Shown here: positions 41,654 through 49,117 of the stretch, piece by piece
Layout of the letters: each line of letters begins with the position of its first letter
How positions within the stretch are numbered: position 1 is the stretch's first letter
Assembly (NCBI RefSeq): GCF_030144325.1
Contig: NZ_CP126307.1
Span: forward strand, 4,802,001-4,866,000
Origin: Bosea vestrisii
GTDB lineage: Bacteria; Pseudomonadota; Alphaproteobacteria; Rhizobiales; Beijerinckiaceae
DNA: 64,000 nt
Direction: 5' to 3'
Translations under genes and position numbers: made by a program
Notes under the pieces: generated by a model
What the model saw: the letters and a program-made list of their open reading frames with translations, nothing else
What the model was told of the DNA's origin: nothing
Database searches by the model: none

Positions 41654-42286
41654 TCAGAGCTGCGCTGTCAGGAGCTTGAAGCTGGCGAAGGTGAAGAAGG
41701 CGGCGAGGCAGGCTTCCGCGCGGCGGCGGATCCTGCGGTAGCCCGCCACCATCGATGCGGTCGAGAACAGGTAGGCATAGGTCTGGTTGATCGCGAGCGA
41801 GATCGTCAGGCAGCCGAGGATGATGGCGTAGAGCACCACCGCCGGCGTCTCGGGCCTGAGGCCGAGCGCGATGATCGCCGTCCAGCTCAGGATCGCCTTC
41901 GGGTTGGTGAGGTGCATCAGGTAGCCGCGCAGATAGAGGCGGCGTCCCGAACCGCTGGCTTTCGGCGGCGGCATTTCCGCCTGCATGGCCGAGCGGGCCG
42001 AGCGCCAGGCCAGGAACAGCAGATAAAGCCCGCCGACGATCTTGATGGCATAGAGCGCGCCGGGATGGGCGACGATCAGCGCGGTGACGCCGACGGCGGC
42101 GAGGATGCCCCAGGTCAGCGATCCCGTGGTGACGCCGAGCGCCAGCGTCATCCCGGCTTTCCGACCATACTCCATCGAGGTCGCCATCACCTGGAGATTG
42201 CTCGGTCCAGGGCTGGCGACGGCGATGAAGAAGGCCGAGAAGACCAAGGCCAGGTCGGGTAGGTGGCGGATCAGTTCGTCCAGCAT
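41654..42286 (-). CDS. LysE family amino-acid exporter
   Basis: 210 residues with about six hydrophobic helices. Signature SPGPSNLQVMATSMEYGRKA near the N-terminus and TNPKAILSWTAIIALGL in the middle. It lies in the leuC-leuD cluster, five bases after the metallopeptidase gene, so a role in exporting leucine or a leucine-pathway intermediate is an attractive but untested inference. Not closely similar to the LysE gene at 27520-28137 (different central motif). Confidence 0.87.
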   Translation of the reverse strand: MLDELIRHLPDLALVFSAFFIAVASPGPSNLQVMATSMEYGRKAGMTLALGVTTGSLTWGILAAVGVTALIVAHPGALYAIKIVGGLYLLFLAWRSARSAMQAEMPPPKASGSGRRLYLRGYLMHLTNPKAILSWTAIIALGLRPETPAVVLYAIILGCLTISLAINQTYAYLFSTASMVAGYRRIRRRAEACLAAFFTFASFKLLTAQL

Positions 42287-42291
42287 GTCTC

Positions 42292-42750
42292 TTATCCTGC
42301 CGCCTTCTCTATGGCTTCCATGTCGTCGTCGTCGAAGCCGAAATGGTGGCCGATCTCATGGACGAGCACATGGGTGACGATGGCGCCCAGGCTCTCGTCA
42401 TGCTCCGCCCAGTAGTCGAGGATCGGCCGCCGATAGAGGTGGATGGTGTTGGGCATCTGCCCGCTCTGTGGGGCATAGCCCTGCTGCGGCAGGCCTACCC
42501 CGGAGAACAGGCCGAGCAGGTCGAAGGGGCTCTCGGCCTCGAGCTCCTTCAGCACGTCGTCTTCGGGAAACTCGGTGACGTTGATGACGAGGTCGGCGCA
42601 GAGCTTGCGGAAATCCTCGGGCAGACGGTCATAGGCCGCCTGCGCCAGGATCTCGAACTCGGCGCTCGAAGGCGCACGCACGCCGTCCCAGTCGAGACTC
42701 TGCGAGCCTTCAATCGAGGCGGATGTCTTGATCGAGGGAACGGAGCCCAT
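42292..42750 (-). CDS. Zincin-like metallopeptidase family protein
   Basis: 152 residues from an ATG at 42750 that overlaps the upstream stop (TGATG). The zinc-site motif HVLVHEIGHHFGFDDDDMEA is complete, with the HExxH zinc ligands, catalytic Glu and downstream Asp. It matches the metallopeptidase family of about 130-150 residues common in actinobacteria and alphaproteobacteria, whose target is unknown. Its place between leuC and leuD with one-base overlap shows co-transcription but not function. Confidence 0.85.
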   Translation of the reverse strand: MGSVPSIKTSASIEGSQSLDWDGVRAPSSAEFEILAQAAYDRLPEDFRKLCADLVINVTEFPEDDVLKELEAESPFDLLGLFSGVGLPQQGYAPQSGQMPNTIHLYRRPILDYWAEHDESLGAIVTHVLVHEIGHHFGFDDDDMEAIEKAAG

Positions 42751-42995
42751 CACCAGATCTTCAGTTGATGCCCGAGCCACCAGGACAGCCCGATAAAGGC
42801 GATCAGTGAGAGCCCGCGGCCGATTCTACGGCCCCAGAGCTCTATTCTGTCGCCTTCCGGCGCGTCCTTGCCGGAGAAGTGGTCGGCCGCGCGCCCCATG
42901 GAGGAGCCGAGAAAGCTCTCATCGTCGCGCCTGACGCGATCGAGCGCTTCCTTGGCCTCCTTGGCGCGGGCGGCTTCGCGGGGATCGGTGCTCAT
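42750..42995 (-). CDS. Small membrane protein, unknown function
   Basis: 81 residues. A charged helical N-terminal part (AARAKEAKEALDRVRRDDES FLGSSMGRAADHFS) precedes one transmembrane helix near the C-terminus (about 61-78, GLSLIAFIGLSWWLGHQL). Probably inner-membrane with the N-terminus in the cytoplasm. It begins 26 bases after leuC and its stop overlaps the metallopeptidase start, so it is part of the leu cluster. No family recognised. Confidence 0.75.
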   Translation of the reverse strand: MSTDPREAARAKEAKEALDRVRRDDESFLGSSMGRAADHFSGKDAPEGDRIELWGRRIGRGLSLIAFIGLSWWLGHQLKIW

Positions 42996-43021
42996 GACGT
43001 CCTCCCGCGAAACGATCCGCT

Positions 43022-44440
43022 TCAGCCCAGCGTGCGCACGTCGACGAAGTGGCCGATCAGGGACGCCGCCGCCGCCATCGCCGGCGAGACCAGGTGAGTG
43101 CGACCCTTGAAGCCCTGGCGGCCCTCGAAATTGCGGTTCGAGGTCGAGGCGGCGCGCTGGCCCGGCTTGAGCTGGTCCGGGTTCATGCCGAGGCACATCG
43201 AGCAGCCCGGCTCGCGCCATTCGAAACCGGCGGCGAGGAAGATCTTGTCGAGCCCCTCGGCCTCGGCCTGCTGCTTCACCAGGCCCGAGCCCGGGACGAT
43301 CATGGCGTAGTCCAGGCTCTCATGGATCTTCTTGCCCTCGACGATCTTGGCGACCGTGCGCAGATCCTCGATGCGGCCATTGGTGCAGGAACCGATCCAG
43401 ATCACGTCGAGCGGGATCTCGGTCATCTTGGTGCCGGCGGTCAGCCCCATATAGTCCAGCGCGCGCTGCTTCGAGCTGCGCTTGGTCTCGTCCTCGATCA
43501 GCGCCGGATCGGGCACCGCTCCGGTCACCGAGATCACGTCCTCGGGGCTGGTGCCCCAGGAGACGATCGGCGGCAGGTTGGCGGCGTCGAGCCTGACGAT
43601 GCGGTCGAAATGCGCGCCCTCATCGGTCCGCAGCGTTTCCCAATAGCGCAGCGCCTCGTCCCAGGCGGCGCCCTGCGGCGCCTTCGGCCGGCCTTTCAGA
43701 TAGGCGTAGGCCTTCTCGTCCGGAGCGACCATGCCGGCGCGGGCGCCGCCCTCGATCGACATGTTGCAGACCGTCATCCGGCCTTCCATCGAAAGGCCGC
43801 GAATGGCTTCGCCGGCATATTCGATCACCGAGCCGGTGCCGCCGGCGGTGCCGATCTCGCCGATGATGGCGAGCGTGATGTCCTTGGCGCCGACGCCCGG
43901 AGCGGGCTTGCCGTCGACCTGGACCAGCATGTTCCTGGCCTTCTTCTGGATCAGCGTCTGGGTGGCGAGCACGTGCTCGACCTCCGAGGTGCCGATGCCA
44001 TGGGCCAGCGCCCCGAAGGCGCCATGCGTCGAGGTGTGGCTGTCGCCGCAGACGATGGTGGTGCCGGGCAGGGTGAAGCCCTGCTCGGGGCCGACGATGT
44101 GGACGATGCCCTGGCGGATATCGAGCTCGTTGAAGTACTCGACGCCGAACTCCTTGGCGTTCCTGGCCAGCGCCTCGACCTGGATGCGGCTCTCTTCCTC
44201 GGCGATGCCCTTGCTGCGGTCGGTCGTCGGGATGTTGTGGTCGACGACGGCCAGCGTCTTGCTGGGCGCATGGACCTTACGGCCGGTCATGCGCAGGCCC
44301 TCGAAGGCCTGCGGGCTGGTGACCTCGTGGACGAGATGGCGGTCGATATAGAGCAGGCAGGTGCCGTCGTCCTGGCGGTCGACGACGTGGTCCTCGAAGA
44401 TCTTGTCGTAGAGGGTGGTGGGGGCCTTGGTCGCAGTCAT
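43022..44440 (-). CDS. leuC: 3-Isopropylmalate dehydratase large subunit
   Basis: 472 residues from the ATG at 44440, the expected LeuC length. The 4Fe-4S ligands are in IWIGSCTNGRIEDLRTVAKI and CSMCLGMNPDQL; VCGDSHTSTHGAFGALAHGI is the aconitase-family signature. Active with LeuD in leucine synthesis. First gene of the cluster leuC, small membrane protein, metallopeptidase, LysE exporter, leuD. A small ORF lies upstream at 44534-44710. Confidence 0.95.
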   Translation of the reverse strand: MTATKAPTTLYDKIFEDHVVDRQDDGTCLLYIDRHLVHEVTSPQAFEGLRMTGRKVHAPSKTLAVVDHNIPTTDRSKGIAEEESRIQVEALARNAKEFGVEYFNELDIRQGIVHIVGPEQGFTLPGTTIVCGDSHTSTHGAFGALAHGIGTSEVEHVLATQTLIQKKARNMLVQVDGKPAPGVGAKDITLAIIGEIGTAGGTGSVIEYAGEAIRGLSMEGRMTVCNMSIEGGARAGMVAPDEKAYAYLKGRPKAPQGAAWDEALRYWETLRTDEGAHFDRIVRLDAANLPPIVSWGTSPEDVISVTGAVPDPALIEDETKRSSKQRALDYMGLTAGTKMTEIPLDVIWIGSCTNGRIEDLRTVAKIVEGKKIHESLDYAMIVPGSGLVKQQAEAEGLDKIFLAAGFEWREPGCSMCLGMNPDQLKPGQRAASTSNRNFEGRQGFKGRTHLVSPAMAAAASLIGHFVDVRTLG

Positions 44441-44533
44441 GGCTTCAATCGCCTTCGGTATGGAAATCGGGTAGCGGCCCGCTTTGGGGCCAGCACGCAT
44501 CGCAACGGCCTGTCGCCGGCCGAAAGGCCGGTC

Positions 44534-44710
44534 TCAGGCGTAGGTAAGGCCGGCTGCGAGCGAGGCCGTGAAGCGGCCGAAGAAGCGCCAGGGCAGGCGG
44601 GCATGGTCATGCAGCGCGGCGAAGCCCTGGGTGGTCGGAAAACGGCGCAGATTCAGCGTGCGGCGCATCACGCGCCGGACTTCGCCCCTGCTCTGCCGCT
44701 TCACTGTCAT
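44534..44710 (-). CDS. Possible small basic protein, 58 aa
   Basis: A 58-residue ORF (MTVKRQSRGEVRRVMRRTLN ...) with an ATG at 44710 and a stop at 44534, about 94 bases before the leuC start. It is Arg-rich (about a fifth of residues) and has no membrane segment. It could be a real small protein or a short upstream ORF affecting leuC; it is not a typical leucine leader because it contains no Leu run. Coding status is uncertain. Confidence 0.4.
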   Translation of the reverse strand: MTVKRQSRGEVRRVMRRTLNLRRFPTTQGFAALHDHARLPWRFFGRFTASLAAGLTYA

Positions 44711-44861
44711 GACGTGCTTCTACCAGTTCCAAACTGCACGGGCAACGCGGTGCGCCTGTCGCAGCGGCAGCCGCGTAGCGCGTTCAGTGCAGGGCTGATA
44801 TCTAGCGGCTCCGGATGCGCCGCGAAAGGGTGGTTGCGCCGGCAAACGGAACGGTGATGCG

Positions 44862-45260
44862 ATGGCGCGCTTCTTCCCCTTCATGCTGCTGGCGGTCATC
44901 GCCTATGGCGTCACCGTCGCGGCGATGGGCGTGCCGCTCTCGCGCGAGCTCCTCAATATCGGCCTGCCGTCCGGAACGGCCTTCACCCTCACCGTCAGCG
45001 AGCTGCTGCTCGCGATCTCGACCGTCGTGCTGTTCTTCGAGATCATGAACGCGACCAGCGCCAAGTCGAGCTCGATCCTGAACCATGGCCTGTCCATGGT
45101 GGTGTTCATCGCCTGCGGGCTGATCTTCCTGTTCGTGCCCGGCTTCGGCACTGGCACCTTCGTGATCATTACGCTGATGGCGCTGGTTGACGTGATCGCC
45201 GGCTACTCGATCAGCATTCTGACGGCGCGGCGGGATATGACTTTCGGGAATAACGAGTAG
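44862..45260 (+). CDS. Integral membrane protein, unknown function
   Basis: 132 residues with four predicted helices, at about 4-24, 42-64, 77-95 and 99-117, and short polar loops. A short polar turn (NATSAKSSSILNHG) links helices 2 and 3. The protein looks like an inner-membrane protein of a small conserved hypothetical family. It diverges from the leu cluster and converges with kynA. No enzyme motif is seen. Confidence 0.7.
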   Translation: MARFFPFMLLAVIAYGVTVAAMGVPLSRELLNIGLPSGTAFTLTVSELLLAISTVVLFFEIMNATSAKSSSILNHGLSMVVFIACGLIFLFVPGFGTGTFVIITLMALVDVIAGYSISILTARRDMTFGNNE

Positions 45261-45266
45261 CCTCTC

Positions 45267-45410
45267 CGTCATTCCGGGGCAGGCCGTAGGCCTGAGCCGG
45301 AACCCAGAACCGCAGGTGGCCAAAAGGGAAATGGCGACGTTGCGATTCTTCGGCACAAGGCATCGTTTCTGGGTTCCGGGCTCTTCGCTACGCGAAGCCC
45401 CGGAATGACG
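45267..45410. repeat. REP-like palindromic element (long form)
   Basis: Outer arms CGTCATTCCGGGGC / GCCCCGGAATGACG and inner arms CCGGAACCCAG / CTGGGTTCCGG are all perfect inverted pairs, flanking a 61-base centre. Convergent gap between the 132-residue membrane protein and kynA. Long member of the same family as 8295-8402. Confidence 0.75.
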
Positions 45411-45423
45411 GCGCGGGTAAAAG

Positions 45424-46272
45424 CTACAGCTCGCTCCGCAGCTGCCACAGCTCCGGGAAGAACGAACGCTCCAACGCAGTCCTCAGGAACTTCACGCCGC
45501 TGGAGCCGCCGGTGCCTTGCTTGAAGCCGATGATGCGCTCGACCGTCTTCATGTGGCGAAAGCGCCATTGCTGGAACTGGTCCTCGACATCGACCAGCTC
45601 CTCGGCGAGTTCGTACAGGTCGAAATAGCTGTGCGTGTCGCGGTAAATCGTCAGCCACACTGCCTTCACGCCCTCATTCGCGACATGTGGTTGGCTCCAG
45701 TCGCGCTCGATGCAGTCGGCCGGGACCGGCAGGCCGCGCCGCGCTAGCAGGCGCAAGGCTTCGTCATAGAGGCTCGGAGCCTCCAGCAGTTCCTTGAGAT
45801 GGGCGTGATGCTCGGGATGATGGCGATGCAGCGCCAGCATGCGCGGATCCTTGGCGCCGAGGCGGAACTCGAAGGCGCGGTACTGATGCGACTGGAAGCC
45901 CGAGGACTGGCCGAGCGCGTCGCGAAAGGCGAGATAATCGGCCGGGGTCATGGTCGAGAGCACGTCCCAGGCGCTGATCAATTGCGCCTGGATGCGCGAG
46001 ACCCGTGCCAGCGACTTGAAGGCCGGCTGCAATTCGTCGGTCCTGATCGCGGCGATGGCGCCGTCGAGCTCATGCGCGGCGAGCTTCAGCCAGAGTTCCT
46101 GCACCTGGTGGATGGTGATGAATAAAAGCTCGTCGGGCGCATCGCTCAGCGGCTTTTGCGCCGCGAGCAGGAGGTCGAGGCCGAGATAGGAGCCATAGTC
46201 CATCCGCTCCTTGAAATCGGTCTGGATGCCGGGTTCGATCCGGCTCTTGTGATCGCCTGTCCCGGTGGTCAT
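45424..46272 (-). CDS. kynA: Tryptophan 2,3-dioxygenase
   Basis: 282 residues. Heme enzyme signature: MDYGSYLGLDLLLAAQKPLS, LLFITIHQVQELWLKL (His near the substrate), SGFQSHQYRAFEFRLGAKDP, VWLTIYRDTHSYFDLYELAE and RFRHMKTVERIIGFKQGTGG SSGVKFL (proximal heme His). It opens tryptophan to N-formylkynurenine, the first step of the kynurenine pathway. It is divergent from kynU across about 100 bases that contain a palindromic operator at 46320-46339. Confidence 0.95.
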   Translation of the reverse strand: MTTGTGDHKSRIEPGIQTDFKERMDYGSYLGLDLLLAAQKPLSDAPDELLFITIHQVQELWLKLAAHELDGAIAAIRTDELQPAFKSLARVSRIQAQLISAWDVLSTMTPADYLAFRDALGQSSGFQSHQYRAFEFRLGAKDPRMLALHRHHPEHHAHLKELLEAPSLYDEALRLLARRGLPVPADCIERDWSQPHVANEGVKAVWLTIYRDTHSYFDLYELAEELVDVEDQFQQWRFRHMKTVERIIGFKQGTGGSSGVKFLRTALERSFFPELWQLRSEL

Positions 46273-46319
46273 CGCGCCGTCCTCGCTGGACTCGCGCCTT
46301 GACTGAGGAGAGGCGCGAG

Positions 46320-46339
46320 ATATTTTAAGCTTAAAGTAT
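46320..46339. promoter_or_regulatory. Palindromic operator between kynA and kynU
   Basis: ATATTTTAAGCTTAAAGTAT is a 20-base palindrome with one mismatched pair. It is AT-rich in GC-rich DNA and lies midway between the two divergent starts, as expected for a regulator of tryptophan catabolism. The TTTAAGCTTAAA core is of a kind used by MarR-type regulators; the regulator is not adjacent. Confidence 0.65.
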
Positions 46340-46374
46340 TTTGCCGCATCGGCAAGGCTCGCGGAAGCACGAGG

Positions 46375-47592
46375 ATGGCGATGGACCAGATGACGAATGC
46401 TCCCGCAACGCTTGGCCGTCCGCCTTTCGATCTTTCCGCCGAGTTCTCGCGCTTCCGCCAGAACTGGCCGGCCAAGCTGCATTTCGCGGCCCACAGCCAC
46501 CATTTCTGGCCGGATGCCACCCGCGAGGCGCACGTACGCGCCTGGGACGATGCCGCCCGCCTCGTCGACGGCAAATGGCAGGAGGTGCTCGGCCCGGTCT
46601 GGCAGAAGGTCGCGCAGGGCGTGGCGAGGCACCTCAACCTGCCCGGGATCGACGGGCTCGTGCCGGCCAACAACACCCATGAATTCGTCAACCGGCTGCT
46701 CTCCTGCCTGCCGCGCGACCGCAAGCCGCGCATCCTGACCAGCGATGCCGAGTTCCACTCCTTCCGCCGCCAGATCGAGCGGCTGGCGGAGGACGGCCTG
46801 ATCGAGCTCACCGTCGTGCCGGCCGAGCCCTTCGCTGGCCTGACGGAGCGGCTGGTCGCGGCGGCCCAGCACGGTCCAGGCCCCGACATGGTCTTCGTCA
46901 GCCAGGTCCACTTCAATTCCGGTTATGCGCTGACCGATCTGGAAAAGCTGGTCGGCGGCGTCTCGGCGCCCGGCCGGCTCGTCGTCGTCGACGGCTATCA
47001 CGGCTTCCTGGCGAGGCCGACCGATCTCTCGGCTATCGCGGACAAGGCCTTCTACATCGCCGGCGGCTACAAATATGCCATGTCCGGCGAGGGCGCCTGC
47101 TTCATGCACTGCCCACCCGGCTTCGCCATGCGCCCGCGCGATACCGGCTGGTATGCCTCGTTCGGCGCGCTCGCTGGCCCGCAAGACAGCATCGGCTATG
47201 CCAAGAACGGCTGGCGTTTCATGGGCGCGACTTTCGACCCATCCGGCCTCTACCGCATGGGCGCGATGTTCGATTGGCTCGATGCCAAGGGCCTCGATGT
47301 GCTAGCGATCCATGCCCACGCCCATGCCTTGCAGGAGATCGTCATGGCCGGGCTGGCGCGGCGGCCCTGCGGCGTGCTTGCGCCGGCGAACCTTGTCGTT
47401 CCGCTCTCCGAACCGGCGCGCGGCAACTTCCTGACCTTCCGCCATGCCGACGCGGCGCTCTGGCATGAGAAGCTCAGGCAGGCCGGCATCATCGTCGACC
47501 TGCGCGGCGACCGGTTGCGTGTCGGCTTCGGGCTTTACCAGACCGAAAGCGATGTGAAGCTGCTGCTGGAGCGGCTGATGACGTTGCGGTAA
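46375..47592 (+). CDS. kynU: Kynureninase-like PLP aminotransferase class V protein
   Basis: 405 residues, PLP fold-type I. VHFNSGYALTDLEKLV, VVVDGYHGFLA (PLP-pyridine Asp) and IAGGYKYAMSGEGACFMHCP with the Schiff-base Lys; GLYQTESDVKLLLERL at the C-terminus. This matches the kynureninase group, which cleaves kynurenine or 3-hydroxykynurenine to (3-hydroxy)anthranilate and alanine. Location opposite kynA strengthens the assignment. kynB (formamidase) is not adjacent. ATG at 46375 or the ATG two codons later are both possible. Confidence 0.78.
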   Translation: MAMDQMTNAPATLGRPPFDLSAEFSRFRQNWPAKLHFAAHSHHFWPDATREAHVRAWDDAARLVDGKWQEVLGPVWQKVAQGVARHLNLPGIDGLVPANNTHEFVNRLLSCLPRDRKPRILTSDAEFHSFRRQIERLAEDGLIELTVVPAEPFAGLTERLVAAAQHGPGPDMVFVSQVHFNSGYALTDLEKLVGGVSAPGRLVVVDGYHGFLARPTDLSAIADKAFYIAGGYKYAMSGEGACFMHCPPGFAMRPRDTGWYASFGALAGPQDSIGYAKNGWRFMGATFDPSGLYRMGAMFDWLDAKGLDVLAIHAHAHALQEIVMAGLARRPCGVLAPANLVVPLSEPARGNFLTFRHADAALWHEKLRQAGIIVDLRGDRLRVGFGLYQTESDVKLLLERLMTLR

Positions 47593-47645
47593 GATCTGGC
47601 CCGATCAACGCGCATCGCGGCTGATCGGTCAGACGGAGCTGAACC

Positions 47646-48059
47646 ATGGCAATCCTGTCGAGACTTCTGATCGCAGCCGCTCTTGCCTCTCTCGCGCCCG
47701 CCTTCGCCCAGGCTCCTGCGAAAGCCACCGCCTCGCCGGCCGTGCAGAAGGAGTTCGACGGCTTCATCGGAAAGTTCCGTGCGGCCCTGAAAGCCAACGA
47801 TGCTGTAGCCGTCGCCGGCCTGACGCGGCTGCCCTATATGGCCGACGCCTCCATCGGCGATGCCGCGCAGTTCCGCGCCAAGGTCTGGCCGCGCGATTTC
47901 ACCGCTAAGAACCGCGCCTGTCTCCAGCGCACCAAACCCACTTACGATCGCGACGGCGCCAAGAACGAAATCTACGCCATCGCCTGTGGCGGGAACATCT
48001 TCACCTTCACGAAGACGCCGAGCGGGTTCCAGCTCACGGATGTCGATATCGCCGACTGA
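47646..48059 (+). CDS. Small periplasmic protein, unknown function
   Basis: 137 residues. Signal peptide MAILSRLLIAAALASLAPAF cleaved after AFAQAP. The mature part of about 115 residues is hydrophilic with an NTF2-like look: EFDGFIGKFRAALKANDAVA and DRDGAKNEIYAIACGGNIFT. Two Cys (RACLQRT and AIACGG) could form a disulfide. No family recognised. It follows kynU by 53 bases on the same strand and converges with emrA. Confidence 0.65.
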   Translation: MAILSRLLIAAALASLAPAFAQAPAKATASPAVQKEFDGFIGKFRAALKANDAVAVAGLTRLPYMADASIGDAAQFRAKVWPRDFTAKNRACLQRTKPTYDRDGAKNEIYAIACGGNIFTFTKTPSGFQLTDVDIAD

Positions 48060-48075
48060 GCCGGTGGTGGCCTCG

Positions 48076-49117
48076 TCAGCGCTGGGCGGTGTCGACGCTG
48101 ACCACAACCGACATGCCAGGGGAAAGCCGCTCCGCCAATGCCTGGCCTGGATCGATGGCGATCCGCACCGGCACGCGCTGAGCGATCTTGACGAAATTGC
48201 CGGTGGCGTTCTCTGGCCGGATCACGCTGAACTCCGAGCCGGCCGCCGGCGAGAAGCGCTCGATCTTTCCGGTCAGCCGGGCATGGCGCAGCGCATCGAC
48301 GGTGAAGCTGACGTTCTGGCCGATGCGCATGCCGGAGAGCTGCGTCTCCTTGAAGTTGGCGATCACCCAGACCTGGCTCGGCACCAGCGCCATCAACTGC
48401 GTACCGGCGGAGACGTATTGCCCGAGCCGGGCCGAGACCTCGCCGAGCCGCCCGTTCTGTGGGGCGGTGACGCGGGTGTTCTGCAGGTCGATCTCGGCGA
48501 GATGGACGGCGGCCTCGGCGCCCTGGACCGCCGCTTCGAGGGACTGCCGGTTGACGATGGCGCTCTGCACATCCTGCCGTGAGACGTCGACGGCGGCATT
48601 GCTCGCGGTCAACCCAGCCCGGGCCTGATCGAGCGCCTGCAGGCTCTGGTCGGCATTGGTCTGGTTGACGACGCCGCGCTCGCGCAGCGGCTCGATCCGG
48701 CCCCAATTGGCTTCCGCCGTGCGCAAGGCCGCCTCGGCGCTGGCGACATTGGCCTCGCTGGCACGCTGGCGCGCCTCGGCGGCGTGGCGGGCCTGCTCCG
48801 AGTTGGCGAGCGCGGCGCGCTGTGCGGCGAGGCTGGCGCGCGCCTGCTCCAGTCGCTGCTGGAAGATGCGCTCGTCGATGCGGACGAGGAGCTGGCCCTG
48901 CTTCGCCGTGGCGAAATCCTGCACCGCGACCTCGGCGATGTAGCCGGCGAGCTGTGGCGCGATCACCGTCACCTGGCCGCGTACATAGGCATTCTCGGTG
49001 GTCTCGATCGCGCTGGCGAAGGGGCGGCAGCCGCCATGCGTAGAGGATGACGCCCAGTCCGATGAGGCCGATGGCGAGCGCGACATAGGTCGAGACGGAA
49101 CGGAAGATGCGGGTCAT
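48076..49117 (-). pseudogene. emrA: EmrA-like membrane-fusion protein, frame broken by a 1-base insertion
   Basis: About 346 residues when repaired. The N-terminal anchor (MTRIFRSVSTYVALAIGLIG LGVILYAWRLPPL) and the rest (ASAIETTENAYVRGQVTVIA to SVDTAQR) are in different frames; removing one base from the GGGG at 49021-49024 joins them as LPPFASAIETTENAYV. The MFP architecture follows: lipoyl/biotinyl half (VTVIAPQLAGYIAEVAVQDF), a long coiled-coil hairpin (about 75-190) and a beta-barrel domain. It bridges EmrB to an outer-membrane channel. Start overlaps the emrB stop by ATGA. Confidence 0.85.

Noticed and set aside
43049..44857. 600-codon open frame on the plus strand opposite leuC
   Set aside because: Antisense shadow of leuC; no ribosome binding site or motif.
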